A stretch of 64,000 bases of DNA from Methylosinus trichosporium OB3b. Its GTDB lineage: Bacteria > Pseudomonadota > Alphaproteobacteria > Rhizobiales > Beijerinckiaceae. The stretch spans positions 2,256,001 to 2,320,000 of the forward strand of contig NZ_CP023737.1 in assembly GCF_002752655.1 (NCBI RefSeq), given 5' to 3'. The notes below the pieces were generated by a model. That model had not been told where the DNA came from and made no database searches. It worked only from the letters and a program-made list of their open reading frames with translations. The first letter of the stretch is position 1. Every line of letters begins with the position of its first letter. Shown in pieces: positions 51,851-64,000 of the stretch. The position numbers were made by a program, and so were the translations under genes.

Positions 51851-52471
51851 TCAGCGTGACACATAGATCGGCGCGGGCCCGCCGCCCTCGAGCGCGACCC
51901 AGACATTGGGGTCGAGCTGCGACTGGCGCTTGACGAAACGGTAGGGCGTCAGCGTCCAGGGCCTGACCGCGTCGCTCATATTGTCGAGGACGAGCTCGCC
52001 GCGATTGGTGCGCACGGTCAGCACCGCATGGCCGTCGCCATTGGCCTCCTTCACGACGGTCATCAGCAGCGCCTGACGCGGATAGCCGCGCGCGATCAGC
52101 AGGCGCCGCTTGGCCAGCGCGAAATCCTCACAATCGCCCTTGCCATCGGTCGGATAATCCCATTGGTCGACGACGCCCCAATGATCCATGTCCGAGACCG
52201 GCTGGATGGAATGATTGACGAAGAGATTGACGCTCTGAATTTCCTTGTAGGTCTTGGCGGTGAGATCGATGTCGCGCGGCGCGGCGGCGGAGCCGACGCA
52301 TTCCCCGGGATAGCGGCGGCAGAAATCGAGCCAGCCGAAGGGAATGCTGGTTTCCGGGCCGAGCGCGGCGTAGACGATCTGCTCGCTCGCGCGTGCCCGC
52401 TCCGCCGGCGCGATGTAGATCACGCTGTAGAGCGCCAGCGCTGCCACTGTTTTCGTTCCGATGCCGGACAT
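51851..52471 (-). CDS. Transglutaminase-like cysteine protease (BTLCP family)
   Basis: 206 residues, signal peptide about 1-29, then a compact papain-like domain. The catalytic triad of the family is visible: C114 (KGDCEDFALAKR), H148 (GDGHAVLTV) and D163 (LVLDNMSD). Characterised members include LapG, which releases adhesins from the cell surface, and many alphaproteobacterial proteins of unknown target; no lapD or adhesin gene is adjacent. Two cysteines (C51, C58) may form a disulfide in the periplasm. GAGGAG before the ATG. Confidence 0.88.
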   Translation of the reverse strand: MSGIGTKTVAALALYSVIYIAPAERARASEQIVYAALGPETSIPFGWLDFCRRYPGECVGSAAAPRDIDLTAKTYKEIQSVNLFVNHSIQPVSDMDHWGVVDQWDYPTDGKGDCEDFALAKRRLLIARGYPRQALLMTVVKEANGDGHAVLTVRTNRGELVLDNMSDAVRPWTLTPYRFVKRQSQLDPNVWVALEGGGPAPIYVSR

Positions 52472-52865
52472 CGCTCGTCTCCTCGATCCAGAGACGAGAA
52501 TAGTTTTTGGCTTTTTCTCTCGATCTAAGCCGACAGCTCGGATTTTATGCGAACCGATTCAGACTTTGATCGAACGGCGCGAAGGATAACTTCCGGTGAA
52601 CGAGATGGATCGAAGGCGGGCGATCACGCACGATCGGCTTGGCCGCGCTGACGCTTCTTCATGGGTCCGCGCACGGCGGCGACGGGGGCGCGGTGGCGAC
52701 GGCCGCCCGGCGAGGCGGGAATCGGCGGCGCGGCGGCGCGAGCAAGGTTAAAGGCGGCGGCGGAAGCGGCGCGGCCGAAGCGGGGCGCGGCCTTGGTTCC
52801 GTCTCAATGGCGGCGCATAAGGCTCGCCCATTCGTTTCGCGGTTCGGCTCGAAGGTTCGACAGCG
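52472..52865. other. Intergenic region, no gene seen
   Basis: About 390 bases between the divergent BTLCP gene and a small periplasmic protein gene. Several overlapping GC-driven open frames occur, none with a ribosome site or plausible composition. No repeat or clear operator is recognised. Confidence 0.5.
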
Positions 52866-53363
52866 ATGTTGCTGCGCATCGGCTTTGTCTTGGCGACGAC
52901 TTTGCTCGTTTGCCTGCTTTCCACCCCGCCCATCGCCGAGCCGCTGGATCGCGCGGCGGTGGTGAATCCCTTCGTCGCGCCGGCGCCGCCGCTCGAGCGG
53001 CGTTTCGACGAATGGCGCGAGGCGCTGCGCCTCAGCGGCGAGCAGGACCGGCTGTTCCGCTCGATGGAGCTTCATTTGCAGCGCGTCGCCGACGAGAGGG
53101 ACGCCGCCATCGTCGCCGCCGCCATCGACCGCAATCGCGAGCCTCGTTCGGCCCGCGATCCCGGCGCGGCGCTGCGGGCGCGGGCCGAGCGGCTCAGCCG
53201 GCACGCGGAGAGCCTGCGCGCCCTCGCCGACGCCGAATCATCCTTCTTCGCATCGCTGTCCGACGAGCAGAGACGCATCGCCGATGATATGATTCCGCGA
53301 GACACGCTGAACCTGCGCGACGTGTTCCGGCGACGCGGGCTTCGCCCCGATAAGAACGGCTAG
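52866..53363 (+). CDS. Small exported helical protein, Spy/CpxP-like
   Basis: 165 residues: a signal peptide or anchor (LLRIGFVLATTLLVCLLSTPPIA), then an almost wholly helical, Arg/Glu/Ala-rich domain (WREALRLSGEQDRLFRSMELHLQRVADERDAAI ... AESLRALADAESSFFASLSDEQRRIADDMI). The ASLSDEQRRI segment resembles the LTxxQ motif of periplasmic Spy/CpxP chaperones. This is a weak family resemblance; a coiled-coil periplasmic protein is the safe description. A dispersed repeat begins at its stop codon. Confidence 0.65.
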   Translation: MLLRIGFVLATTLLVCLLSTPPIAEPLDRAAVVNPFVAPAPPLERRFDEWREALRLSGEQDRLFRSMELHLQRVADERDAAIVAAAIDRNREPRSARDPGAALRARAERLSRHAESLRALADAESSFFASLSDEQRRIADDMIPRDTLNLRDVFRRRGLRPDKNG

Positions 53364-53437
53364 AACGCTTTCCGATCGACGGAATCGTCCGATCGATCGG
53401 AATTCGCTCGAAGAAAGAACACGAGAGCGCTCTCGAT
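53361..53437. repeat. Dispersed palindromic repeat
   Basis: CTAGAACGCTTTCCGATCGACGG ... ATCGATCGGAATTCGCTCGAA ... GAGAGCGCTCTCG. It matches the reverse complement of 26210-26275 over about 70 bases. It starts inside the stop codon of the upstream gene and ends at the next ATG. Confidence 0.8.
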
Positions 53438-53840
53438 GCGAGAAGTCTGGATGAAGCTGATCTCCCCGAGACTCGCGCGGACGGCGCGCGCGGTCCTTGC
53501 GCTCGCGCTCGCGACAGCGCCGAGCCTCGCGGCGCAGGACCATCCTCTCCCCGCCCCGCAACAGGGAGCCAGCGTCGCCGGCCCACGTTCCGAGTCGCTG
53601 CGACGACGGCTGTCGAAATATGAATCCCGAAAGATCCGGCACGCCTGCGCCGCCCACGCCGGCGAGCGCGGACTCGCCGGAGCCGAGCGCGACGCCTTCA
53701 TCGCCGGCTGCTATGTCGGTCGTCTCGGCCACAGAGGCGAGCGGCAACGCTGCCGGGTCGAGGCGGCGGCGAAGGGCGTCGACAAATCCGCGCTGCGCGA
53801 CTTTGTGCGCGATTGCGTGAAGGAGCGGACGCGCGAGTGA
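53436..53840 (+). CDS. PsiF-like small periplasmic protein
   Basis: 134 residues (115-130 if an inner ATG is used): a signal peptide ending SLAA, then two related motifs, RHACAAHAGERGLAGAERDAFIAGCYV and QRCRVEAAAKGVDKSALRDFVRDCVKE, each with a Cys pair and the AxxxGL.G..RD.F...C pattern of PsiF repeats. PsiF is a phosphate-starvation-inducible periplasmic protein of unknown function in E. coli. The start is uncertain because the repeat runs up to it; ATG 53451 is an alternative. Confidence 0.65.
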   Translation: MREVWMKLISPRLARTARAVLALALATAPSLAAQDHPLPAPQQGASVAGPRSESLRRRLSKYESRKIRHACAAHAGERGLAGAERDAFIAGCYVGRLGHRGERQRCRVEAAAKGVDKSALRDFVRDCVKERTRE

Positions 53841-53846
53841 AGGCGC

Positions 53847-54272
53847 TCAGCGACGAACCACCAGCACCGAGCATTTGGCGTGGCGGACGATGGTCTTGGC
53901 GTTGGAGCCGAGCAGATAGGTCGACATGGCCGGCCGGTGCGAGCTCAGCACGATGAGATCGGCGCCCCAATCCTCGGCCTCGGCCAGCACTTCCGGATAG
54001 ATCGCGCCGAAGCGTACGATGGTCGTCACCAGCTCCTTCGGATAATCGAGCTTGGCCGCGACATCGGCGAGATCCTGCTCGGCGGAGAGGCGCAGCTCCT
54101 CGTCGAAATTGGCGGGGATGTAGTCGATGAAGGCCACCGGCACCAGCGATTGCACATTGACGAGCCGCAGGCGCGCATTGCCCCCCTTGGCGACGACGAG
54201 CGCCTCGTCGAGCGCCTGACCGATGAGGTCCGGTTCGGTGAGGTCGAGTGGAACGAGTATTTTTGTGAACAT
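53847..54272 (-). CDS. Universal stress protein (UspA family)
   Basis: 141 residues: MFTKILVPLDLTEPDLIGQALDEALVVA start, central LVNVQSLVPVAF, and the C-terminal ADLIVLSSHRPAMSTYLLGSNAKTIVRHAKCSVLVVR. The ATP-binding G-2x-G-9x-G(S/T) motif is only partly kept: GTHGRSG is replaced by SSHRPAM, while LLGSNA is normal, so nucleotide binding may be reduced. GGAGGG before ATG 54272 fixes the start inside a longer spurious frame. It follows the ion-channel gene on the same strand by 44 bases and may be co-expressed. Confidence 0.85.
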   Translation of the reverse strand: MFTKILVPLDLTEPDLIGQALDEALVVAKGGNARLRLVNVQSLVPVAFIDYIPANFDEELRLSAEQDLADVAAKLDYPKELVTTIVRFGAIYPEVLAEAEDWGADLIVLSSHRPAMSTYLLGSNAKTIVRHAKCSVLVVRR

Positions 54273-54316
54273 GCCGCGCCCTCCTCTCTTCGATATAGGC
54301 GCGCTTCGCCGTGTTT

Positions 54317-55560
54317 TTAGGGCGCGCCGGCGCGCGACGCGATGTCGCGCTCGTCGATCTCCGCTTCGATCAAATCTCCGTCGCGGGAACGGGCGCGGAA
54401 CTCCGCGCGGCTGGCGGCGACCTCCTCGATCCTCCGCCCCACCTCGGGATTGCGCTGCAGGAACACATGTAGGTCGAAAGCGTCGAGGACGAGCAGCTTG
54501 ATCGGCGTGATCGCCCGCACATTGGCTGTGCGGCTGGTCTTGCGCAGCAGCGCCACCTCGCCGAAGAACTGGCCTTCGCCGAGGCGCGCCGGGCCTTCCG
54601 CGAGCTCGATCTCCACCTCGCCGGCGGCGATGAAATACATCGAATGAGCCGGTTCGCCGCGTCGCACGACGAGAGCGCCGGGCGGCAGGGACTGCGCGCG
54701 CAGATAGCGCATGATTTCGGCGATGGCCGAGGCGTCGAGCGTGGCGAACAGCGGCGCTCGCGCCACCATGCTCCAGGTGACGACGAAATCGCGGCGGTGG
54801 ATTTCCTCCGCAAAGGCGGTGGCGACGATGCCGACCGGCAGGCCGAGCATCACGAAGCCCATCACCATGGTCACAGCGGCGACGATGCGGCCGGCCGCCG
54901 TCGTCGGGGTGACGTCGCCATAGCCGACCGTGGCGACGGTCTGGATGGCCCACCACATGGAGGCGGGGATGGAGCGGAAATGCTCCGGCTGGGCGTCGCG
55001 CTCGACCACATACATGGCTGCGGCCATCAGCAGCACGACGCCGAACAGGACGACTCCCGTGGCGGCGAGCGCCTTTCGCTCGGCCTCGAGCACGGCGACG
55101 ATCGAACGGATGCCGGGAGAATAGCGGGCGAGCTTGAAGAAGCGCGCGAGCCGCAGGATCAGAAGGATGCGCAGATCCGCGGTGAGGAAGAAGGAGAGAA
55201 GAGCCGGCAGGATGGCGGCGAGATCGACGAGAGCCGAGGCCGACAATGCAAAGGCGGCGCGCGCCTTCAGCGGCGGGAGATCGGCGTAGAGCCTGTGCTC
55301 GGGCGCGCTCCAGAGGCGCAGAGCATATTCCACCGAGAAGGCCGCGACGGCGACATATTCGATGGCGGCGAAGATCGCGCCATAGCGCGCGGCGATGTCG
55401 GCGTCGGACTCGAGAACGACCGCGGCGACGGACAGGATGACGAGCGTCACCAGCGCGCCATGAACCAATTGCGCGGTTCGGTCCCCGACCCCGCCGCTGT
55501 CGAGAAGGAAATGAGTGCGACGGCGCAGCCGGACGAGGCGCAGCGGCTGCGCCTCGTCCC

Positions 55561-55564
<4 letters not shown>
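54317..55564 (-). CDS. Voltage-gated-type K+ channel with a cyclic-nucleotide-binding domain
   Basis: 415 residues: six spans, an S4-like [24 protein letters not shown] (131-153), pore loop with the K+ filter TVGYGD (212-217), then a CNBD (about 272-375) with [19 protein letters not shown] where cAMP phosphates would bind. The layout is that of MloK1 from Mesorhizobium. GTG start at 55564 overlaps the alaS stop (GTGA), an unusual coupling to a housekeeping gene. Cyclic-nucleotide control is inferred from the domain. Confidence 0.88.
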
Positions 55565-58263
<2,699 letters not shown>

Positions 58264-58463
58264 TCGGCCCGAGGTTGCCGATCGTGTCGCGGCGTCGCCC
58301 GGCCTCTTGCGGCGGGCCGGCCGCGACGCTCTCGTTCTGCGCGCCCGGGCGCTCGCGAAAATCGCGAGGCCCCGGGCGCGAACCGAGCCCTTCTAGAGCA
58401 TTTGCCAGCGAAGGGAAACAGGGCTTTTCCGCGGGATGGACGAGGCTCGCGGCGCGGTCCGGC

Positions 58464-59540
<1,077 letters not shown>

Positions 59541-59706
59541 GGCGATGATTCCTTCTGGCACGGGTGGGGCGGCTGACGCAATAAAGATGAGGATCGACGC
59601 GCGAGGACATATTGGACGGCGACGCGCTCGCGCCGTTCGCCTTCGTCGCCTCCGATCCCGGGAACATCCAACGCCATCATTGTATCCCTTTTGTTCTCGC
59701 CGCCAA

Positions 59707-59721
59707 GTTCTTTTTTTGTTC
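59707..59721. promoter_or_regulatory. LexA/SOS box upstream of recA
   Basis: GTTC-TTTTTTT-GTTC, read as GAAC-N7-GAAC on the recA strand, the alphaproteobacterial LexA site. It lies in the roughly 260-base divergent gap between recA and the lipoprotein gene at 59803, so it may also affect the latter. Confidence 0.82.
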
Positions 59722-59802
59722 GCCTTCACGTAAGCCGAGCCTTGTCTTCGCGCGCCGATGCGGCGAGAGTGGCCAAACAGTTTTTTGTCGAGGAGTCGTT
59801 CG

Positions 59803-60339
59803 ATGCGTTTCGTCCTCGCCGGCGCGGCTCGCCCGTCGGTCGCGCTCTTCGCCGGCGCCCTCTGCGCCTGCCAGAGCGCCGCGCCGCCGCCGCCGCAGGG
59901 CCGTTTCGATCCGGCCGAAGCGGCCTTCATCCGGCGGGAGGGCGAGACCGCGCTCAAGGGCCAGGCGTTCCTGCGCGATCCTCATGGCCGCGTGGATGTC
60001 CGCTACGCCTCGGGCGAGGTCGTTCGCCTCATACCGGCGACCGCTTACGCGCGGGCCCGCTTCGCGCAATTCTACGGCGACAAGAAATTCGTCCCGGCGC
60101 AGCAGGCGCAATCGCCGACGCACGACCCCGACTATCTTTCCTTCATGCGCACGACCAAAGCCGACGCCACCGGCCGCTTCGTCTTCGACAAACTGGCGCC
60201 CGGCCGCTATTTCGTGGCGACGCAGCTCACCTGGACGCCGGCGGGCCGCTGGCTCAGCGAAGGCGGCGCGATGTATGACGAGGTCGAGGTCACCGGCAAG
60301 GAGAGCGAGCCGATCCGCATGATCCTCTCCGGCAATTGA
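59803..60339 (+). CDS. Probable lipoprotein with a carboxypeptidase-regulatory-like domain
   Basis: 178 residues. N-terminal signal with a lipobox-like ALCAC (cysteine after the hydrophobic stretch), Ala/Pro linker, then a beta-rich part: [35 protein letters not shown] ... [28 protein letters not shown], the pattern of small carboxypeptidase-regulatory-like (Cna-B-like) domains. GAGGAG 6 bases before ATG 59803 sets the start. It overlaps or abuts mutT downstream. Function unknown. Confidence 0.72.
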   Translation: MRFVLAGAARPSVALFAGALCACQSAAPPPPQGRFDPAEAAFIRREGETALKGQAFLRDPHGRVDVRYASGEVVRLIPATAYARARFAQFYGDKKFVPAQQAQSPTHDPDYLSFMRTTKADATGRFVFDKLAPGRYFVATQLTWTPAGRWLSEGGAMYDEVEVTGKESEPIRMILSGN

Positions 60340-60353
60340 AGCAGGAGACGTCT

Positions 60354-60755
60354 TTGTCGCTTCTTCTCGTCGTCGCCGCCGCGCTCGTCGACGCGCAAGA
60401 TCGCGTGCTCATCGCGCAGCGCCCGCCAGGCAAGCAGCTCGCCGGCTTATGGGAATTTCCCGGCGGCAAGCTCGATCCCGGCGAGCGTCCCGAGGAGGCG
60501 CTCGTCCGCGAGCTCGCCGAGGAGCTCGGCGTGATCGTCGACGCGCGCGATCTCACGCCGCTGACCTTTGCGAGCCACGCCTATGAGGCCTTCCATCTGC
60601 TGATGCCGCTCTATCTCTGCCGCCGCTGGAGCGGGGAGCCGCAGTCGCGCGAGGGACAGGCGCTCGCCTGGGCGCGGCCGGGCGAGCTGGACGCGGCGCA
60701 AATGCCGCCCGCCGACGCGCCGCTGATCGCGCCGCTCGTCGCGCTGCTCGGCTGA
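60354..60755 (+). CDS. mutT: Nudix hydrolase MutT, 8-oxo-dGTP pyrophosphatase
   Basis: 133 residues from TTG 60354 (AGGAG 6 bases upstream); an earlier in-frame TTG at 60336 overlaps the previous stop. The Nudix box G-x5-E-x7-REUxEExGU is complete: GGKLDPGERPEEALVRELAEELGV (37-60). The LIAQRPPGKQLAGLWEFPGGK lead-in is the MutT pattern. It clears oxidised dGTP from the nucleotide pool to prevent mutation. In the same direction as, and directly after, the lipoprotein gene. Confidence 0.92.
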   Translation: MSLLLVVAAALVDAQDRVLIAQRPPGKQLAGLWEFPGGKLDPGERPEEALVRELAEELGVIVDARDLTPLTFASHAYEAFHLLMPLYLCRRWSGEPQSREGQALAWARPGELDAAQMPPADAPLIAPLVALLG

Positions 60756-60778
60756 GCGGGGCCGCGTCGCTCTCGCCG

Positions 60779-61273
60779 TCAGCGAGAAGAGGTCGAAATC
60801 CCCATCCACATGTGCGCGAGCGGAACCAACAGCGCGGAGCCACTGCCGTAAAACGCCAGCGCCGCTGAAAAAGCGCCTCCCGAAACGCCCCAGGGACGCG
60901 ACTCGCCCCCTCCGAATGTGAAAATCGTCAGGGCGACGAGAGCGGGCGCGATCCAGGCGCAACCGATCAGCAGATGCTTCGGCTCGACGCTCGAACCATG
61001 GAGAAAGCGAGCGGCCGCAGGCGCGAGCAAGAAGACGCCTCGCCACATTCCAGCGCCGAGCAGCCAGAAACCGGAGAGCTCGAGAGTGAGCCAGAACAGT
61101 CCCGACGGCGGCGGACGTCGTGCAACGAGCGCAGCGCACAGATCGCCGGCCATAGACAGGACCAAGAATGTCAGAGCGCAGGAATAGACGACAAAAAAGC
61201 CGACAGTCGGAACGACGAGGATCGCCAGCTCCAACGAGAACAGCCGCCGGTTCACGCCTTCTGCTTCTGTCAT
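60779..61273 (-). CDS. Membrane protein of unknown function
   Basis: 164 residues with about four hydrophobic spans (LAILVVPTVGFFVVYSCALTFLVLSMAG, LELSGFWLLGAGMWRGVFLLAP, HLLIGCAWIAPALVALTIFTFGG, GAFSAALAFYGSGSALLVPLAHMWMG). AAGGGCGG precedes the ATG. No family recognised; convergent with mutT and followed upstream by the DUF1152 gene on the same strand after about 70 bases, so they could be one transcript. Confidence 0.65.
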   Translation of the reverse strand: MTEAEGVNRRLFSLELAILVVPTVGFFVVYSCALTFLVLSMAGDLCAALVARRPPPSGLFWLTLELSGFWLLGAGMWRGVFLLAPAAARFLHGSSVEPKHLLIGCAWIAPALVALTIFTFGGGESRPWGVSGGAFSAALAFYGSGSALLVPLAHMWMGISTSSR

Positions 61274-61344
61274 CGACCGCCCTTTCGACAGGCTCGCATA
61301 AATTTATGGGGTCCGAGGCGCGACGCCCGTGACGCATGATGGGC

Positions 61345-62283
61345 TTACAAAGGCAGGTTCTTCCAATCTCGCTTGGCGACGCGCGCATGGTGAATGCGGA
61401 TCGCCGACTCGATCTCATGGAATGTCTCCGAGCCCGCTATCGCGTCATAGAACCCCATTTTCCGGGCGACAGCTTCGAGGCGGAAGCACCAATAGAGCGA
61501 CATCAGTGGGTTGACGAATAATTCCGAGCCGCGCGTTCGCTCGGTCGCATGCCGGTCGCCGAAGTCGCCGCGCAGCGCCGATGCGATCGAATTGGCGACG
61601 ATGCTTTTCGAGCTCGGCTGCCGCGCGTTCAGGAAATCGACGGCGTCCAGCAGAGCGTCGCCTTCCGGCTCTCCCGCGGAGACGGAGACGCAGCCGAGGA
61701 AGCCGCCGGATCGGATCAACTCGGCCGCGTTCTCCAGAAAAGAGTGATGGCAGACGCCATGAAAATGATCGACGCCGAAGCCGAGGCAGACGAGAAACTT
61801 GCGTGGGCATGCGGTCTCATTGGCCGCCACGATGGACAGCGCGTCCTCTTCGATCGTGCCGAGCGCCGCCTCGTCGCCCTTCATCAGGCTGTCGGTTCCT
61901 CCGTCGACGAGGATGAGCGTGTCGATGTCGAGTAGCCTCACGAGGGCTTCGTAGGACCGACATGTCGGCCGCACCCCGGACTTCTCGAAGGCGAAGATCT
62001 TCGGCTCGTCTCCCCTCGCAGCCAGCCAGTCGACGAGATGGCGCTCGGGAAAATAGCCCTGCATGCGGCTATCGAAATCGACGAGTCGAGCGGACGGGCC
62101 GATTTTCTTGGGACAGGCGAGATCGACTCGCGCGAAGGAGAGATTGGCCAGAAAGACGCGCTTGCCCTGATGTTGGAGCGCGACATAGAGGGGCAGCCCG
62201 CTGACGATGTCGAAACCGCCCCCGCAACCGGCGATCAGCACTCGCCGTGACGTTTCCAGCTCACGAAAAAAAGGAATTCGCAT
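61345..62283 (-). CDS. DUF1152 family protein
   Basis: 312 residues from ATG 62283 (a TTG at 62286 is just ahead). LIAGCGGGFDIVSGLPLYVALQHQGKRVFLANLSF is a nucleotide-binding-like Rossmann start, followed by LVDGGTDSLMKGDEAALGTIEEDALSIVAA, the two conserved segments of DUF1152. The family is found in archaea and scattered bacteria and has no known reaction. The ribosome site is weak. The frame has slightly lower GC than its neighbours. No functional hint from neighbours. Confidence 0.75.
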   Translation of the reverse strand: MRIPFFRELETSRRVLIAGCGGGFDIVSGLPLYVALQHQGKRVFLANLSFARVDLACPKKIGPSARLVDFDSRMQGYFPERHLVDWLAARGDEPKIFAFEKSGVRPTCRSYEALVRLLDIDTLILVDGGTDSLMKGDEAALGTIEEDALSIVAANETACPRKFLVCLGFGVDHFHGVCHHSFLENAAELIRSGGFLGCVSVSAGEPEGDALLDAVDFLNARQPSSKSIVANSIASALRGDFGDRHATERTRGSELFVNPLMSLYWCFRLEAVARKMGFYDAIAGSETFHEIESAIRIHHARVAKRDWKNLPL

Positions 62284-62652
62284 CAATTCATCTCACTCGA
62301 CCGAAAACCTATTCTCTTTCGATCGATCCGGCAATCATCATCAGAAGACGGCCGCCGAAGGCGCTTTTTCGGCCCGTTGTCGAGTCTGAGGCGGCTCTCT
62401 GCCGACGATCGTTCCTAGGCGGCCACGGCCGACCGATTCTGCCGCCGGCCCACGGGGCGGCGCTCGGGTCGAGGTCGGACGGAGGCGCGGCGCCCGGCTC
62501 GGCGACAGCTCGCCAGGCGACCTCGGAGCCTTCGCCGCGCTGGTCGAGCAAAAGCGTCGCTGGCGCAGCTTTTCCTTGCATTCGGCCGCCCTTCGAGTCT
62601 ATAAAGCCGCAGTTTCCATCTCATAACGATCACGCTCGTGATCGCTGCTTGA
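62284..62652. other. Intergenic region upstream of the rimP-nusA operon
   Basis: Divergent gap between the DUF1152 gene and rimP. Besides the hairpin at 62653-62684 I see no gene. Frames here are GC-driven. The promoter of the rimP-nusA operon is expected within it. Confidence 0.5.
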
Positions 62653-62684
62653 GAGTGGGGCCCGGCCGGGACCCCGCTCTTTTT
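62653..62684 (+). terminator. Intrinsic terminator or attenuator ahead of rimP
   Basis: GAGTGGGG, inner CCCGGCCGGG, CCCCGCTC followed by TTTTT: an 8-bp stem (one G-T pair) with a T-run, ending 35 bases before the rimP ATG. It is either an attenuator in the rimP-nusA leader or the terminator of an unseen short transcript. Confidence 0.65.
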
Positions 62685-62718
62685 CGTTTGCGCCGGCCCC
62701 GACGCTTCGAACCCGAGG

Positions 62719-63483
62719 ATGAGCCGCTTGGCAGAAACGCCCGCCGCCAGCGCCGACACCGCTCCGCTCGACGAGCCGCGCCTCTGCGGCGAGACCGGCG
62801 TTGCGGCGCGCATCGCCCATATCGCCGAGCCCGTGCTGGCGCAGCTCGGCTATCGTCTGGTGCGGGCGCGCATTCTTTCGCAGAACGGCGTCATTCTGCA
62901 GATCATGGCCGAACGACCCGACGGGACCATGACGATCGAGGATTGCGAGGCCGCGAGCCAGGCGCTCTCGCCCGAGCTCGACGTCGAGGATGCGATCGCC
63001 GACGCCTATCGGCTCGAATTGTCCTCGCCCGGCATCGATCGGCCGCTGGTGCGGGTCTCGGATTTTCGCCGCGCCATCGGCCAGGAGGCGAAAATAGAGC
63101 TGACGCTGCCGCTGGCGTCTGGCCGCAAGCGATTTCGAGGCGATATCATCGCCGTCGAGGGCGAGGGACGCGAGGCGGTGGCGACGCTCGAGCGCAAGGA
63201 TGCGCCGCCGGACGAAGAGAAGACGGTGCGCTTGCCTCTGCGCGACCTCGACGAGGCCAAGTTGATGCTGACCGAGGCGCTGATCCGTGAATCGCTGCGC
63301 GCCGGCAAGGCCGACGCGGAGCAAGACCAAGAGCAAGAGGAGGCCGGCGCGGCGCAGGAGCGTCCGCGCCGCGGTCCGGGCCGTTTCGCCGCCGCGGCGA
63401 AGCAAAAGGCCAAGCCGCTGGTTCCAGCCGGAATTCAGGCGGGGTTGAAAAAAGGAGGCGGGCCCGGTCGCACGCGCGTCTGA
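62719..63483 (+). CDS. rimP: Ribosome maturation factor RimP with a basic C-terminal extension
   Basis: 254 residues. N-terminal RimP domain ([28 protein letters not shown], then [22 protein letters not shown] ... [32 protein letters not shown]) and the SH3-like C-terminal domain. After about residue 195 comes an extra Glu/Gln then Arg/Lys/Gly-rich tail, common in alphaproteobacterial RimP but not needed for the fold. RimP helps 30S subunit assembly. It is followed by nusA, the standard rimP-nusA-infB order. Confidence 0.93.
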   Translation: MSRLAETPAASADTAPLDEPRLCGETGVAARIAHIAEPVLAQLGYRLVRARILSQNGVILQIMAERPDGTMTIEDCEAASQALSPELDVEDAIADAYRLELSSPGIDRPLVRVSDFRRAIGQEAKIELTLPLASGRKRFRGDIIAVEGEGREAVATLERKDAPPDEEKTVRLPLRDLDEAKLMLTEALIRESLRAGKADAEQDQEQEEAGAAQERPRRGPGRFAAAAKQKAKPLVPAGIQAGLKKGGGPGRTRV

Positions 63484-63522
63484 CGCGCCGCTCCGGAGCC
63501 GGCTCTTATTGAGGAGCGACAG

Positions 63523-64000
63523 ATGGCCGTCAGCGCCAACAGGTTGGAAATCCTGCAGATCGCCGATGCGGTCGCGCGCGAGAAATCGATCGACCGCCAG
63601 ATCGTCATCGCCTCCATGGAGGACGCGCTGCAAAAAGCGGCGCGCTCGCGCTATGGGCAGGAGACCGAGGTGCGCGCGGAGATCAATCCGAAGAGCGGCG
63701 AGGTGCGTTTCTCGCGCCTGCTGCTCGTCGTCGATCTCGTCGACAACGACGCGACGCAGATTTCCATCGAGGACGCGCGCAAGCGCAATCCGGCGGCGCA
63801 GGTCGGCGACTGGATCTCCGAGACGCTGCCGCCCTTCGACTTCGGCCGCATCGCCGCGCAATCGGCCAAGCAGATTATCGTGCAGAAGGTGCGCGAGGCC
63901 GAGCGCGACCGCCAATATGAGGAATTCAAGGACCGCATCGGCGAGATCGTCAACGGCGTCGTCAAGCGCGTCGAATATGGCAATGTGATCATCGATCTCG
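63523..64000 (+). CDS. nusA: Transcription factor NusA (N-terminal part, runs off the window)
   Basis: Begins MAVSANRLEILQIADAVAREKSIDRQIVIASMEDALQKAARSRYG, the NusA N-terminal RNA-polymerase-binding domain, and reaches the start of the S1 domain (VNGVVKRVEYGNVIIDL) at the window edge. NusA controls pausing, termination and antitermination. GAGGAG precedes ATG 63523, 39 bases after rimP. About 159 of the usual 500 or so residues are present. Confidence 0.96.
   Translation, partial: MAVSANRLEILQIADAVAREKSIDRQIVIASMEDALQKAARSRYGQETEVRAEINPKSGEVRFSRLLLVVDLVDNDATQISIEDARKRNPAAQVGDWISETLPPFDFGRIAAQSAKQIIVQKVREAERDRQYEEFKDRIGEIVNGVVKRVEYGNVIIDL

Overview
The window is about 64 kb of GC-rich chromosomal DNA from an alphaproteobacterium, most likely of the order Hyphomicrobiales (Rhizobiales). 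The evidence is an ExoR-type Sel1 protein, the GTTC-N7-GTTC SOS box in front of recA, a class I PhaC, a transglutaminase-like BTLCP protease, and several dispersed intergenic repeat families typical of the group. A methanotroph of the Methylosinus/Methylocystis type is possible given the copper and nickel uptake genes and PHA synthesis, but no methane or methanol oxidation gene lies here, so this is only a guess.

Layout. 1-3.9 kb: end of a probable outer-membrane protein, a small membrane protein, exoR, an NRAMP metal transporter and two small orphan genes. 4-7 kb: nickel module, nikR followed by a TonB receptor with a textbook NikR operator. 7-12 kb: beta-carbonic anhydrase with a SulP anion transporter, then a PiT phosphate transporter. 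12-13.5 kb: a VapBC-like toxin-antitoxin operon with an operator palindrome, then a Gly-rich secreted protein. 13.6-16.7 kb: malic enzyme and a methyltransferase. 16.8-18.3 kb: an AT-richer patch with an unrecognised protein coupled to a PIN-domain protein, ending at tRNA-like fragments. 18.3-26 kb: glpD, leuS-lptE, phaC. 26-31 kb: aminotransferase, two small cytochromes c, SDR, TerB protein, FAD oxidoreductase. 31-33 kb: three small genes (two HMA-like, one DUF5132-like). 32.9-37 kb: copper-type TonB receptor, DUF2946 protein, copper-uptake-associated protein and a TetR regulator, tied together by two near-identical operators. 37-39.4 kb: two-component system whose kinase is frameshifted. 39.6-51.2 kb: glycan region with two tandem GT4 enzymes, an MFS transporter, an opposite-strand operon (two-domain hydrolase, GT2, O-antigen ligase, DUF6492 protein) and a divergent flippase. 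51.3-55.6 kb: gamma-carbonic anhydrase family, BTLCP, small periplasmic proteins, UspA, CNBD ion channel. 55.6-64 kb: alaS, recA, lipoprotein, mutT, membrane protein, DUF1152, rimP and the start of nusA.

The main regulatory results read directly from sequence are the NikR operator, the paired TTGGTAAT..ACCAA operators at almost equal distances (41-43 nt) from two start codons, the recA SOS box, and the vapBC operator. The best candidates for something undescribed are the unknown-plus-PIN gene pair beside tRNA remnants, and the HMA/DUF5132 trio lacking an ATPase.
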